A stretch of DNA of 64,000 nucleotides from Myroides odoratimimus (GCF_001485415.1 NZ_BCMQ01000005.1:62001-126000), one strand, 5' to 3'; positions 17,354 to 27,905 are shown, counted from the stretch's first letter. Made by a program: numbers and translations. The notes: generated by a model from the letters alone, not told the origin.

Positions 17354-20300
17354 ATGAAAATATTTTCTGAAACACCGTTAAAGCTTTCAAAAATCGCTGT
17401 TGTACTTTCTTTAACCTCTTTAGTAGGTCTAGTATCTTGTGCAACATTAGAGCCTCAGTACGGTACTAAAAGCGGGGCGTTTTCTCAAGAACGCAATAGC
17501 AATCAAAAAATTGTGCATACTTATTATTTGGTTGGAAACTTAAGCCAAGCAAATAATACGGAGGAACAAGAGCATTTAGAAGCTTTTAAACAGATGTTGA
17601 GTCAAGAGAGTGATAAGAACTCAACATTAGTATTATTAGGGAATAATACCAAGAAAGGAATGCCAGGTACTTCTTCTAAAAAAAGAAAGAAAGCAGAAGA
17701 TGGCTTAGTGAGTCACTTGGGGTTATTGGAGAGTAATAAGGGAACGACAGTATTCATTAACGGTGAATCAGATTGGCAAGGTAGTTATGAAGGAATTAAG
17801 AATCTAGATAAATATTTAGTCGAAAGAACAGGGAATAAGAAAGCTCTACTTCCTCGTAAAGTATGTGGACTAGAAAGGCTTAAGGTAAATGATGAGACTG
17901 TGCTAATCGTGATTGATAGTCAGTGGTACATTGAGAATTGGGATAACCATCCGAATATCAATGAAGACTGTGATATAAAGACGAGAGAAGATTTCTTCGA
18001 AGAAGTAAGAGGTGAGATTAATAAGAATCAGAATAAGGTGGTGGTATTAGCGATGTATCACCCTGTATATAGCAATGGTAATCATGGAGGGAAGTTCTCT
18101 GTGCAAGATCATTTGTTTCCTTTAGGAGGGAGTGTGCCTCTACCAGTTATAGGCAGTATATACAACTATACTAGACAGATGTCTGGAATCAATCCTCAAG
18201 ATCTTCAAAGCAAAAAATACAATGAGCTAAATAAGCGCATAAGAACAATCGCGCAAATGTATACAAATGTAGTGATAGCATCAGGTCATGAGCATAATCT
18301 ACAGTATATAGACAGAGGTGGTGTAAAGCAGATAATAAGTGGAGCGATGAGCAATCTTACGCCTGCTAGAGCGGTTGTAGAAGGAGATTTCTCTGCTGGG
18401 GTGTTTGGGTATTCTAAGCTTGAGATTAGAGAAGATAAGAGTGCTAAGCTTTCTTTCTATGGTTATCAAGATGGGGGATATACAGCTTTATATAGCACTG
18501 TGATGTTAGATAACTTTGGAGGTGGAAAAGAAAACCGAGATATAGATAATAAAGAGCTTGAACAACAAACAGCACAAGCTAGTGTATATCCTAAACAATG
18601 GACAGAAAAGAGTAAGTTCTATCGATTCTTATGGGGGGAGCATTATCGCAATGTATACGGTACACCGATAACGGCGTCTGTAGCAGATTTGACTACTCTA
18701 AAAGGAGGACTTACACCTACTATATCTGGAGGAGGTAATCAGTCTATGTCTTTAAGACTAGTAGATAAAGAGGGTAAAGAGTATGTGATGCGTGGTGTGC
18801 GTAAGAGTGTGTCTCGTTTTGCACAGACTGCCGTGTTTAAGGATCACTATGTGATGAATGCTTTTGACAATACTTGGACAGAGCGATTTATATATGACTT
18901 CTATACGACTTCACATCCATATACACCATTTATACTTGATGGTTTAGCAGATAAGATAGGGATGTATCACACTAATCCAGAGTTGTATTATGTACCTAAG
19001 CAGTCTGTCTTAGGTAGGTTTAATGATAACTATGGGGACGAATTGTATATGATTGAGGAGAGACCTTCGTCAGGATATGAGGATGAAGTAAGCTTTGGGA
19101 ACGTTAGTAATATTATCAGTACAACTGATGTTATTGCGAAGTTGAGAAAAGATGAGAAGTATGAGGTAGATCAGACGGCTTATATGCGTGCTAGAATCTT
19201 TGATATGCTTATCGGGGATTGGGATAGACATGGTGACCAGTGGAGATGGTCAGAGTTTACAGAAGGAGATAAAGTTATCTATAGACCAGTACCTAGAGAT
19301 AGAGATCAGGCTTTTGCTAAGATAGATGGTGCTTTGTTATCATTGATAAAGAAGCTACCACCACTTAGACATATGCAGAATTATACAGAAGACTTCGCTA
19401 ATCCTAGATGGATTAATAAAACAGCTTTTCCATTAGATCAATACTTGTTAAAAGGTACTTCTTTAGAAGATTGGTTGAGAGAGGCTAAGGATGTTGTAGA
19501 GAAGTTAGACGATGAGGCTTTAGACGAGGCGTTTAGTAAATTGCCTCAAGAAGTACTAACAAAAGAGGTAGAAGAAATCAAAAGAATATTCAAAGCAAGA
19601 CGTAGTAAGATAGATGCTTTCTTGCCGAAATATTATAAACAGTTACGCGAGTATGTCATCTTATCAGGAACTGATAAGAAAGAGATGTTTGATATTGAGA
19701 GATTGGCTGAAGGGAATGTTCGTGTAAAACAATATAGAGCTAAAAAGACTGGAGAAGAACTAGTATTCGATAAGGTATATAATGCTACTGAGACTAAAGA
19801 GATTTGGGTATATGGACTGAACGATGAGGATACTTTTAAAGTAAGTGGAGATGAGAAAGCGAAGATTAAGATTAGATTAATAGGTGGTAAGAATCAAGAC
19901 ACTTTCTTAGTAGATAATGCTTCTAAAGTAATCGTGTATGATTATGCGGATAAGAAGAATGAAGTAAAGATGGAAGGTTCTAATGGAAGAACAATACTGA
20001 CTAATAAGTATGACATTAATAACTTTAATTATGAGCGAGTACCTCTTAACTTGAATATGTTATTGCCAAATATTGGTTTTAATCCGGAAGATGGTGTTAA
20101 GCTTGGCTTTTTATACAGTTCTACACGTTCTAAGTTTATTCAAGATCCTTATACAGCAAAGCATGTGTTGAAAGGTTTCTACTCTTTTAATACAAAGGGG
20201 TTAGAGGCAGAGTATAAAGGGTATTTCCCTAATGCGACTAATGACTGGATGTTTACGATAGGCGGTAGAGCGACTAGTCCTAACTTTGCAGTTAATTACT

Positions 20301-21094
20301 ACGGACTGGGGAATGAAACGTATTATTTTGATAAAGAAAAAGGCAAAGATTATAAGAGAGTACGCATTGAGAGCTATTCTGTTTCTCCTGGGTATAGATA
20401 TGAAGGAAAACAGGGAGCTAGTTTTGAAGCAAACTTAGAATATGATGCCTTAAAGGTAAAACATCAAACGGATAGATATATCACCGATGATGTAAATGGT
20501 GTAGATACTAAGGTTTTTGATTTTCAACAGTATGGAGGTCTTAAGGTAGAGTATAACTATGAGCAGTATAATTATCCTGCTAATCCAACAGTTGGCTTTG
20601 GTTTTAATTCAAAACTTGGGTGGAGAATGAATTTAGAGGAGACTAAGCAGAACTTTGCGTATTTAGACCTTAAAGCGAGTTTCTTACACTATATTGATAG
20701 AGGTGAAAGATTAGTACTTGCGACTAATTTTACATACCAAACAAGGTTTAATGATAACTACGATTTTTACCACGCAGCCACTATAGGGGGTAATGCTAAC
20801 TTAAGAGGTTTTAGACCAGAGCGTTTTACAGGAAAGACATCTTTTGTACAAACAACAGATTTAAGATTTAATGCAGGTCAGTTTACAGCAGGGTTTCTTC
20901 CTATGAGTTATGGTTTCTATGGAGGCTTCGATTACGGTAGAGTATGGCAGCCAGGGGAGTCTTCTACTAAATGGCATAACTCTTATGGGGCAGGACTGTG
21001 GATAAGTGCTGTAGAACAAGCGACTCTACACTGCTCTTTCTTTAACAGTGTAGATGGAGGTCGCTTTGTATTTGGATTAGGGTTTGGGTTTTAA
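17354..21094 (+). CDS. Giant lipoprotein: degenerate metallophosphoesterase, kinase-like centre, outer-membrane barrel
   Basis: 1246 residues. Lipoprotein signal with lipobox LVSC (Cys29). Residues 52-375 follow a calcineurin-like phosphoesterase, but the metal motifs are altered: the first two blocks read LVGNLSQ and LLGNNTKKG where Asp is usual, the GNHD block reads NGESDW, and only His236 and GHEH (311-314) remain. Residues 420-760 hold IGDWDRHGDQWRW (620-632) and PVPRDRDQAF (646-654), which resemble the catalytic and metal motifs of CotH/FAM20/HipA-like kinases. Residues about 920-1246 look like a BamA/Omp85-type barrel ending in FGLGFGF with a terminal Phe. A related architecture without these changes is, from memory, common in Flavobacteria. 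It overlaps the next convergent gene by 18 bases. Confidence 0.8.
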   Translation: MKIFSETPLKLSKIAVVLSLTSLVGLVSCATLEPQYGTKSGAFSQERNSNQKIVHTYYLVGNLSQANNTEEQEHLEAFKQMLSQESDKNSTLVLLGNNTKKGMPGTSSKKRKKAEDGLVSHLGLLESNKGTTVFINGESDWQGSYEGIKNLDKYLVERTGNKKALLPRKVCGLERLKVNDETVLIVIDSQWYIENWDNHPNINEDCDIKTREDFFEEVRGEINKNQNKVVVLAMYHPVYSNGNHGGKFSVQDHLFPLGGSVPLPVIGSIYNYTRQMSGINPQDLQSKKYNELNKRIRTIAQMYTNVVIASGHEHNLQYIDRGGVKQIISGAMSNLTPARAVVEGDFSAGVFGYSKLEIREDKSAKLSFYGYQDGGYTALYSTVMLDNFGGGKENRDIDNKELEQQTAQASVYPKQWTEKSKFYRFLWGEHYRNVYGTPITASVADLTTLKGGLTPTISGGGNQSMSLRLVDKEGKEYVMRGVRKSVSRFAQTAVFKDHYVMNAFDNTWTERFIYDFYTTSHPYTPFILDGLADKIGMYHTNPELYYVPKQSVLGRFNDNYGDELYMIEERPSSGYEDEVSFGNVSNIISTTDVIAKLRKDEKYEVDQTAYMRARIFDMLIGDWDRHGDQWRWSEFTEGDKVIYRPVPRDRDQAFAKIDGALLSLIKKLPPLRHMQNYTEDFANPRWINKTAFPLDQYLLKGTSLEDWLREAKDVVEKLDDEALDEAFSKLPQEVLTKEVEEIKRIFKARRSKIDAFLPKYYKQLREYVILSGTDKKEMFDIERLAEGNVRVKQYRAKKTGEELVFDKVYNATETKEIWVYGLNDEDTFKVSGDEKAKIKIRLIGGKNQDTFLVDNASKVIVYDYADKKNEVKMEGSNGRTILTNKYDINNFNYERVPLNLNMLLPNIGFNPEDGVKLGFLYSSTRSKFIQDPYTAKHVLKGFYSFNTKGLEAEYKGYFPNATNDWMFTIGGRATSPNFAVNYYGLGNETYYFDKEKGKDYKRVRIESYSVSPGYRYEGKQGASFEANLEYDALKVKHQTDRYITDDVNGVDTKVFDFQQYGGLKVEYNYEQYNYPANPTVGFGFNSKLGWRMNLEETKQNFAYLDLKASFLHYIDRGERLVLATNFTYQTRFNDNYDFYHAATIGGNANLRGFRPERFTGKTSFVQTTDLRFNAGQFTAGFLPMSYGFYGGFDYGRVWQPGESSTKWHNSYGAGLWISAVEQATLHCSFFNSVDGGRFVFGLGFGF

Positions 21095-21958
21095 TGTACC
21101 CAAATCCACTTTATAAATTTTACCACCTTTTTTATCTTTTACCTCGTCAGCTAAATAGATAGTATTGTTGTCTCCAAAAGTCACAGACTCTTTTTGAGAG
21201 ACGTGGTGTAGTTTGTGCTCACTAATCTTTCCATCCATAATAGCGTTGGGATTAAAACCGTCTATTATCCAAAGTTTAGAATGAGATAGCAGTACAAAAG
21301 TCTTCTCGTCTGGACTGATAGCAGCGCCTGTGATAGCACAGTGTTTGTATATATTACATCCATTGAATGTTTGTACATGTTCAGCTTTGTGATGCCCTGC
21401 TTGATTAGGTATTTTATATACTAAAGAGGTTCCATCGAAGCCTTTACTTCTATTTTTAGTGAAGATGTAGAAGTTATTATTGTATAAGATAAAAGCTTCT
21501 GCGTCATATAATAATTCAGTCTCTTTAGGAGGGAAGGCTTTTTGTTCAGGGTATTCAAATGAGATTACTGCAGCTACCTCTGTCTTATCTTTTTGCAAAT
21601 CGTCTTTGTTTATCTTTAAGATGCGTAGATCCTTTCTAGTATTCTTATTATTTCCAAAGTCTCCGATATAAAGATTGCCTTCTTTATCTGCAGTTAATTC
21701 TTCCCAGTCTATATTCTTTTGGTCTTTTATTTTTAGAGTATGGCTTATTTTACCATCAGCTTTGATTTGATATAACTCATTCTTATTGCCACTATCTTGT
21801 AGTGCCCAGAATGAATTAGAAGTAGCATCATAGTATAGCCCTGATACCTCTTTAAGGTTATTCGGAAGTATGATATGATCTTTTGTGATATCACTCTTTT
21901 GTCCGCAACTTACTAAGGTCGCTAAAGAGAATAAGGATATTGTAAGTAATGATTTCAT
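21077..21958 (-). CDS. Lipoprotein with a beta-propeller-like (SdiA-regulated type) domain
   Basis: The frame extends to 22051, but the ATG at 21958 starts a lipoprotein signal (MKSLLTISLFSLATLVSCG, lipid Cys near residue 18), giving 293 residues. The mature part opens with LKEVSGLYYDATSNSFWALQDSG and proceeds through repeats of the form NLYIGDFGNN and TIYLADEV, a six-bladed propeller pattern seen in SdiA-regulated and phytase-like proteins. The LPNNLKEVSGL segment is a hallmark of a Bacteroidota family of unknown function. It would sit in the periplasm or outer membrane. Its 3' end overlaps the large barrel lipoprotein gene. Confidence 0.78.
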   Translation of the reverse strand: MKSLLTISLFSLATLVSCGQKSDITKDHIILPNNLKEVSGLYYDATSNSFWALQDSGNKNELYQIKADGKISHTLKIKDQKNIDWEELTADKEGNLYIGDFGNNKNTRKDLRILKINKDDLQKDKTEVAAVISFEYPEQKAFPPKETELLYDAEAFILYNNNFYIFTKNRSKGFDGTSLVYKIPNQAGHHKAEHVQTFNGCNIYKHCAITGAAISPDEKTFVLLSHSKLWIIDGFNPNAIMDGKISEHKLHHVSQKESVTFGDNNTIYLADEVKDKKGGKIYKVDLGTLKPKP

Positions 21959-22112
21959 AGTGTATTCTTTTATGAATATAAAGTTACTAAATGTGTCTTT
22001 ATAAAACATAGAATAGACTACTAAATCTAATGCAATAGATATTATAACCAATTTCTTTTAAATAAAGGGAGATTGTAAGACAGAAAAATAACTAAAAATT
22101 GAAACTTTAAAG

Positions 22113-22120
22113 TATATTTG
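22113..22120 (+). promoter_or_regulatory. -7 box (TATATTTG) upstream of lepA
   Basis: TATATTTG fits TAnnTTTG and lies 132 bases before lepA, leaving a leader of about 120 bases. That leader holds two small inverted repeats (ATTCTTT/AAAGAAT and TTGAAA/TTTCAA) of unknown meaning. Confidence 0.5.
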
Positions 22121-22251
22121 CAAAATATAGGCTAGGTAGATTCTTTAATTAAAAGAATGTAAGAGCCTTAGAATCTAGATTATATGATTATTGAAAGTGG
22201 TTTCAATACTTCTAATGGGCATATAATCCAATAAACTTTGATATTACGAAG

Positions 22252-24048
22252 ATGAAGAACATTAGAAACTTTTGTATTATTGCTCATATTGACCATGGTA
22301 AAAGTACGTTAGCAGATAGATTACTTGACGCTACACAGACTGTAACTGCTCGTGAGCAACAAGCTCAGCTTTTAGACAGTATGGACTTAGAGCGTGAAAG
22401 AGGTATTACTATTAAATCTCACGCTATCCAAATGGAATATACTCATAAAGGAGAGAAATATATACTTAACTTAATTGATACCCCAGGACACGTAGACTTT
22501 TCTTATGAAGTTTCTAGGTCTATTGCAGCGTGTGAAGGTGCGTTATTGATTGTTGATGCTGCTCAGAGTATCCAGGCTCAGACTATTTCTAACTTGTATT
22601 TAGCATTAGAGAATGATTTAACGATTATTCCTGTATTAAATAAGATTGACTTACCAAGTGCTAATCCAGAAGAAGTAAGCGATGATATCGTTGATTTATT
22701 AGGATGTGACTATGAAGAGATTATTCCTGCATCAGGTAAGACAGGATTAGGGGTAGAAGATATCTTGGAAGCTATTATCGAGAGAGTTCCTGCACCTAAA
22801 GGGAATCCTGAGGAGCCATTACAAGCTTTAATATTTGACTCTGTATATAACCCATTCCGTGGAATTGAGGTAATCTTTCGTGTGGTTAATGGTACGATTA
22901 AGAAAGGTCAGAGGATTAAGTTCATGGCTACTAATAAAGAGTATTTCGCAGATGAGATTGGAACACTTAAATTAAATCAAGTAGCTAAACAAGAGATTAA
23001 AACAGGTGACGTAGGTTACTTAATCTCTGGTATTAAAGAAGCAAGAGAAGTAAAAGTAGGAGATACCATCACTGATGCAAAAGAACCTACTCAAAATATG
23101 ATCGAAGGGTTTGAGAACGTAAAACCAATGGTATTTGCGGGTATCTATCCTGTAGACACAGAAGATTATGAAGAGTTGCGTAACTCTATGGAGAAGTTAC
23201 AACTTAACGACGCTTCATTAGTATTCGCAGCAGAGAGTTCTGCCGCTTTAGGTTTTGGTTTCCGTTGTGGATTCTTAGGAATGTTACACATGGAGATCAT
23301 CCAAGAGCGCTTAGAGCGTGAGTTTAACATGACTGTTATTACTACTGTACCTAACGTTTCTTACTTAGCATATACTAAGAAAGAACCTGATACACCTATT
23401 ATAGTAAATAACCCATCTGACTTACCAGAACCTTCTAAATTAGAAAGAGTAGAAGAACCATATATTAAAGCGACTATTATTACTAAAGCTGACTTCGTTG
23501 GACAAGTAATGAGTCTTTGTATTGATAAGCGTGGTATTATCACTAACCAAACTTACCTTACAGAAGATAGAGTTGAGTTAATGTTTGATATGCCATTGGC
23601 AGAGATTGTATTTGACTTCTATGATAGATTGAAGACTGTATCTAAAGGATATGCTTCGTTCGATTATTCTCCTATCGGAATGCGTACTTCTAACTTAGTG
23701 AAAGTAGACGTAATGCTCAATGCTAACGTAGTGGATGCATTATCAGCATTAATGCACGCTGATAACGCTTATCATATCGGTAAGAAGATGTGTGAGAAAT
23801 TAAAAGAACTTATCCCACGTCAGCAGTTCGATATTCCTATTCAGGCAGCTATCGGAGTAAAAGTAATTGCTCGTGAAACAGTAAAAGCTCTTCGTAAAGA
23901 CGTAACAGCTAAGTGTTATGGAGGGGATATCTCTCGTAAACGTAAATTACTTGAAAAACAAAAAGCAGGTAAAAAGCGTATGCGTCAAGTAGGAAACGTA
24001 GAAATCCCACAAGAAGCATTTATGGCTGTATTAAAGTTAAATGACTAA
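22252..24048 (+). CDS. lepA: Translation elongation factor 4 (LepA), GTPase
   Basis: 598 residues, the standard length. The G1 motif AHIDHGKST is at 11-19, G3 IDTPGHVDF near 78, and G4 NKID near 131. The C-terminal domain ends in [28 protein letters not shown], specific to LepA rather than EF-G. The protein binds the ribosome and promotes back-translocation or biogenesis of the small subunit. The gene starts at ATG 22252 after a long leader and is closed by a hairpin just beyond the stop. Cytoplasmic or membrane-associated. Confidence 0.97.
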   Translation: MKNIRNFCIIAHIDHGKSTLADRLLDATQTVTAREQQAQLLDSMDLERERGITIKSHAIQMEYTHKGEKYILNLIDTPGHVDFSYEVSRSIAACEGALLIVDAAQSIQAQTISNLYLALENDLTIIPVLNKIDLPSANPEEVSDDIVDLLGCDYEEIIPASGKTGLGVEDILEAIIERVPAPKGNPEEPLQALIFDSVYNPFRGIEVIFRVVNGTIKKGQRIKFMATNKEYFADEIGTLKLNQVAKQEIKTGDVGYLISGIKEAREVKVGDTITDAKEPTQNMIEGFENVKPMVFAGIYPVDTEDYEELRNSMEKLQLNDASLVFAAESSAALGFGFRCGFLGMLHMEIIQERLEREFNMTVITTVPNVSYLAYTKKEPDTPIIVNNPSDLPEPSKLERVEEPYIKATIITKADFVGQVMSLCIDKRGIITNQTYLTEDRVELMFDMPLAEIVFDFYDRLKTVSKGYASFDYSPIGMRTSNLVKVDVMLNANVVDALSALMHADNAYHIGKKMCEKLKELIPRQQFDIPIQAAIGVKVIARETVKALRKDVTAKCYGGDISRKRKLLEKQKAGKKRMRQVGNVEIPQEAFMAVLKLND

Positions 24049-24072
24049 ATACAGCTTTTAAAATATTTAATG

Positions 24073-24105
24073 AAAAGACTATCAACATTGGTAGTCTTTT
24101 TTTTT
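24073..24105 (+). terminator. Terminator after lepA
   Basis: Arms 24073-24083 and 24090-24100 with one T-G pair, followed by nine or more T residues. It also shows that the frame starting at 24070 is not the true start of the next gene. Confidence 0.88.
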
Positions 24106-24141
24106 GATTTAAAATGTAAATATAACAGACCAATATACGAT

Positions 24142-24957
24142 ATGAAAAAAACCTTGTTCATATTCACACTACTTGCATTGGTAGGGTGTAAAGAAACAAA
24201 AGAGAAAGAAGTGATTCCTGAGGTTAAACCTTCTACAGAAGAAGTAGTAACTGCGACAGAAGAAGAAAAACCTGCTCTAACAATATATGGTAAGGAAGAA
24301 AACATCATTCTAGACATTCTTATTCCTAGATATTACGACAAGGATTTCCACCAAGAAGAATTCAATAAGGTCAATGATAAATGGTTAGCTTTTGAAGAAA
24401 AGAAAGGACTTTTTCAAGTTATTAAAGCAGATTATGCCATCAGTGAAGAGATGAATGAGTGTACAGAAAGTGAGCAACTAGGAATCTTCTCTACAGGCCC
24501 TGTGGAACCTATTTTTTTCTTAGGTCCCAATGCAATGATCAAGAAAGGCACTAAGACTGCTCTAAACATTAAAGAGCAACCTTTATGGCCTGATGCTCCA
24601 CAGGAGTATCTATTTAATGGGAAACAGTATATTTTGAGAGCAGAAGGTGAGCAAGTAGATTCTTATGACTATACAGATGATAGTGGTAAGACTAAGAAAT
24701 ATAAGAAGTTTAAAGATTATAAGTTATACCTTACAGTCAATGGAGAGGCAGAACAAGTAATCCTTGATATCCCAAGCTTTAATGACACCTTTGTACAGTT
24801 GTTGTTTGTTGGGGATTTAGACGGAGATGGCAACTTAGATTTTGTGTTCGATGCTTCACCTGAATATGAAATACAGTCTGTAGAAGTATATTTATCTAAA
24901 GGAGCTCAACATTTTATCTACTTAGCAGGAGCTATATCTGTAGACTTTAGTTGTTAG
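24142..24957 (+). CDS. Hypothetical lipoprotein with an FG-GAP/VCBS-like calcium motif
   Basis: I start at the ATG at 24142, because the upstream extension runs through the lepA terminator. 271 residues with lipobox LVGC (Cys16) and an acidic linker rich in Glu, Lys and Val. The mature domain contains VGDLDGDGNLDFVFDAS, a Ca2+-binding D-x-D-G-D-x-x-D loop as in FG-GAP/VCBS repeats, but only one copy. The same type is found in Bacteroidota lipoproteins of unknown role. Alone between two terminators. Confidence 0.8.
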   Translation: MKKTLFIFTLLALVGCKETKEKEVIPEVKPSTEEVVTATEEEKPALTIYGKEENIILDILIPRYYDKDFHQEEFNKVNDKWLAFEEKKGLFQVIKADYAISEEMNECTESEQLGIFSTGPVEPIFFLGPNAMIKKGTKTALNIKEQPLWPDAPQEYLFNGKQYILRAEGEQVDSYDYTDDSGKTKKYKKFKDYKLYLTVNGEAEQVILDIPSFNDTFVQLLFVGDLDGDGNLDFVFDASPEYEIQSVEVYLSKGAQHFIYLAGAISVDFSC

Positions 24958-24982
24958 TAAATGGACTAGTGTATATAAATAT

Positions 24983-25015
24983 AAAAGCCGACTGAGTAAT
25001 CAATCGGCTTTTTGT
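24983..25015. terminator. Bidirectional terminator between convergent genes
   Basis: Arms 24983-24991 (AAAAGCCGA) and 25004-25012 (TCGGCTTTT); an A run precedes and T residues follow, so it can serve the lipoprotein gene and the M16 peptidase gene on the other strand. Confidence 0.85.
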
Positions 25016-25031
25016 TTAAAGGTTATTTGCT

Positions 25032-27767
25032 TTATTTTTTAGTAAAATCACCAGCGTAAACTGTTGTGAATTTAGAAGGCTGTAAGTACTTCTTAGCAGC
25101 GTCGTTCACTTGTTTGACAGTTAGTTTGTCTATCTCAGCATTTAATTTGTCATGCTCTGTAAATGGAGTGTCGTATAACAAGAATAAAGAAGATAAATAT
25201 ATTAAGTATCCATCGCTACCTAGATTTGCTTGTTTTGCATTCTTCCATGAAGATTTGTTAGCAGTTAATTCATCTTCAGTAATACCTGAAGTAATTAATT
25301 TATTAAACTCTTCATTCAAAGCTTTTTCTACATCAACGCGTTTAGTAGGGTTCATAAAAGCGTATATAGACCAAGAAGCATTCACGTTTTTAGGATCACT
25401 AGGTACACTTAATGAGGTACCTGCACCATAGCTAATTCCTTCTTTTTCGCGTAAGCGTTGAGGGATACGCGCAGTCATAAATCCACCTCCCATTACTTCG
25501 TTTGCAAATACTAATGCAGCATAGTCAGGATTTGATTGATTCATCTCAAAGTTTAGTTTACCTATAGCTACAGCATTTTCTTTGTCTGGAGTTTCGAATA
25601 TTTCTTTTACTTGTTTAGTGTCTATAAACTTAGGATATGCTTTTTCATATTTAGCTTTACTATTAAAGTTACCGAACGTGTTCTCTAATAGCTTATCCAC
25701 AGCTTCTTTGTCTTTCATACCTATTACTGTAGCAATACCGTTATTGGCACCAAAGAAATTCTTGTGGAAGTCCTTAATTTCCTCTAGTTTAACTTTTTTA
25801 ATACCATCAATGTTCTCTTGAGTTGATGGAGTATAGAAGATACTTCCTTTTTCTTCTTTCTCTGTTAATTGAGAGATTTTGTTGGAAGCGATAGCTTGAG
25901 GATCACTTAGTTGAGACTCTAAATTAGTAATATAGTCTATTTTTAATTTCTCTAATTCTGTTTCAGGGTAGATAGGGTTAGTCAATAAATCTTTAAGAAT
26001 AACCATCGTTTCTTCTATACTACTTCTGTATGATGATACTCCTATGCTAATATTTTGACCATTAAATCTAACAGATATAGTTGACTTTAATTGATCTAAC
26101 CTATCTTTTATCTGTTGTTTAGTCATAGTCTTAGTCCCAGCATTCAATAGGTTTGCTGCAAAAGAACCTATGTATTGTTTGTTTAATAAGTCTTTTTGAT
26201 TACCTACTGGTAGTGTCATACTTATTTGTACTTTCTCCCCTTTGATATCTTTATCTATAATACCATATTTAAGCCCATTTCCAAGTTTAGCAGTAGAATA
26301 ATTCTTCTGTAAATTAGCAATAGATGCTTCGAATGGTCTTAACTCTTCTGATGCTTCTTTTCCTTTATAGTTCTCTACTAGCGCCTTAATGTCTTTATCT
26401 AAGAACTCAGTTGGCTTCACTCTTATTTCATCCTTAGAAGGGATAAACATACCTACTGTACGGTTATTATCTTTAAAGTACTTTTTAGCTACCCTATTGA
26501 TATCTTCTAGTTTTAAGTTCTCTACATTATCTCTGTACAAATTAGCCAGGCGATAGTCTCCAGCTCCGATAATCTCTGTTAAGTTAATAGCAGTTCGGAT
26601 AGTATTGTTCTTTAAATCTTCTAGACCTTTTGAGATTCTTGTTTTAGCTCTATCTAAGTCTTCTTGTGTGTACTTGATAGTTTCTATTTTAGCTAAAGCA
26701 GTCTTGATATCTTTCAGTGTCTCATTTTGATCTTTATCAAGAGGAATATCAAAGTTAAATAAGATAAAACTTGCATCTCTCACTGTAGGGCTAAAAGAGT
26801 ATAGTGATGATACCTTCTTAGTCTCTACTAAATCTTTATATAAATATCCAGAGGGGTCATTAGTCAGTATAGATTGTAGTGCTACAAGTGCCGCAAAGTC
26901 TTTATCTGCGTATGAAGCAGTGTGGTATAAGGTCTGTATATGCTTAGAATCACCTGCACGTCTTACTTCTACAAATTTCTCACCATCTTGAGCAGGTTCT
27001 ACAGTTAATATTTCATCTAATACACGTTTAGGTTTAGGAATCACAGAGAAGTAATCTTCTACGTATTTTAATGCTTTAGCCTCATCAAACTTACCAGCTA
27101 TAAGTAGAGTAGCATTATCAGGTTGATAGTATTTTTCGTAGAATCGTCTTAATTGAGGAGCTTTAACACGTTCGATATCCTCTTTTGACCCGATGGTACT
27201 AAGCCCGTAATTATGCCATAAGTAAGCTGTATTAATAGTTCTTTCCATTAATACTCTACTAGGGTTATTCTCTCCTATCTCAAATTCGTTTCGCACTACA
27301 GAGAACTCTTTGTCTAAATCAGATTGAAGTATAGTAGCGTTAATCATACGATCTGCTTCCATCTCTAGTGCCCATGCTAGATTCTCATCAGAAGTAGCGA
27401 ATATCTCATAGTAGTTTGTACGGTCATACCAAGTAGTCCCCTGTGCTTGGCCACCTTTGTCAGAGAGCATTTTTTTGATATCGCCTAGTTTAGTAGTGCT
27501 TTTAAAAAGCATGTGCTCTAATAGGTGAGCCATACCTTTCTCTCCATATCCCTCATGTTTAGACCCTACGTTGTACACGATATTAACTATCACATTATTC
27601 TGAGTAGCATCAGGAAGTAAGAGTACCTTTAGCCCATTAGACAGTTTGTATTCTTTAATGTCTTCAACAGAGGTTACGAAAGTTGGTTTCTCCTTCTGTT
27701 GAGCATGAGCGTAATCTGCAGCACTTATTGTCAATGCAAACATAAGTGTATACATTATTTTTTTCAT
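25032..27767 (-). CDS. M16-family zinc metallopeptidase (two-domain, pitrilysin/PqqL-like), exported
   Basis: 911 residues with a signal peptide (MKKIMYTLMFALTISAADYAHAQ). The inverted zinc motif HLLEH is at His81-Glu84-His85, and the third zinc ligand is a glutamate in the NEFEIGENNPSR segment near 165. Residues 30-470 are the active half; residues about 490-911 are the structurally similar inactive half, with the R/Y segment ARIPQRLREKEGISYGAGTS. The family degrades peptides inside a closed chamber. As an exported enzyme it fits with the S9 and C1 peptidases of this window in peptide scavenging. Confidence 0.93.
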   Translation of the reverse strand: MKKIMYTLMFALTISAADYAHAQQKEKPTFVTSVEDIKEYKLSNGLKVLLLPDATQNNVIVNIVYNVGSKHEGYGEKGMAHLLEHMLFKSTTKLGDIKKMLSDKGGQAQGTTWYDRTNYYEIFATSDENLAWALEMEADRMINATILQSDLDKEFSVVRNEFEIGENNPSRVLMERTINTAYLWHNYGLSTIGSKEDIERVKAPQLRRFYEKYYQPDNATLLIAGKFDEAKALKYVEDYFSVIPKPKRVLDEILTVEPAQDGEKFVEVRRAGDSKHIQTLYHTASYADKDFAALVALQSILTNDPSGYLYKDLVETKKVSSLYSFSPTVRDASFILFNFDIPLDKDQNETLKDIKTALAKIETIKYTQEDLDRAKTRISKGLEDLKNNTIRTAINLTEIIGAGDYRLANLYRDNVENLKLEDINRVAKKYFKDNNRTVGMFIPSKDEIRVKPTEFLDKDIKALVENYKGKEASEELRPFEASIANLQKNYSTAKLGNGLKYGIIDKDIKGEKVQISMTLPVGNQKDLLNKQYIGSFAANLLNAGTKTMTKQQIKDRLDQLKSTISVRFNGQNISIGVSSYRSSIEETMVILKDLLTNPIYPETELEKLKIDYITNLESQLSDPQAIASNKISQLTEKEEKGSIFYTPSTQENIDGIKKVKLEEIKDFHKNFFGANNGIATVIGMKDKEAVDKLLENTFGNFNSKAKYEKAYPKFIDTKQVKEIFETPDKENAVAIGKLNFEMNQSNPDYAALVFANEVMGGGFMTARIPQRLREKEGISYGAGTSLSVPSDPKNVNASWSIYAFMNPTKRVDVEKALNEEFNKLITSGITEDELTANKSSWKNAKQANLGSDGYLIYLSSLFLLYDTPFTEHDKLNAEIDKLTVKQVNDAAKKYLQPSKFTTVYAGDFTKK

Positions 27768-27873
27768 AAGTCAGTAATTAAGGTTAATTGTCATAAATAT
27801 ATAATATTAATTCTAATAAATTGAACAACTGATATATAGCAGGGTTTTAATCTTTGAATAGTATTATAAAAAG

Positions 27874-27905
27874 TAAGGCTACCTTTGATAGGTAGCCTTA
27901 TTTTT
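27874..27905 (-). terminator. Terminator after the thioredoxin gene
   Basis: Arms 27874-27884 and 27890-27900 (TAAGGCTACCT / AGGTAGCCTTA) around a 5-base loop; on the minus strand a CTTTTTAT tail follows. It closes the sulfur-gene unit. Confidence 0.8.
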
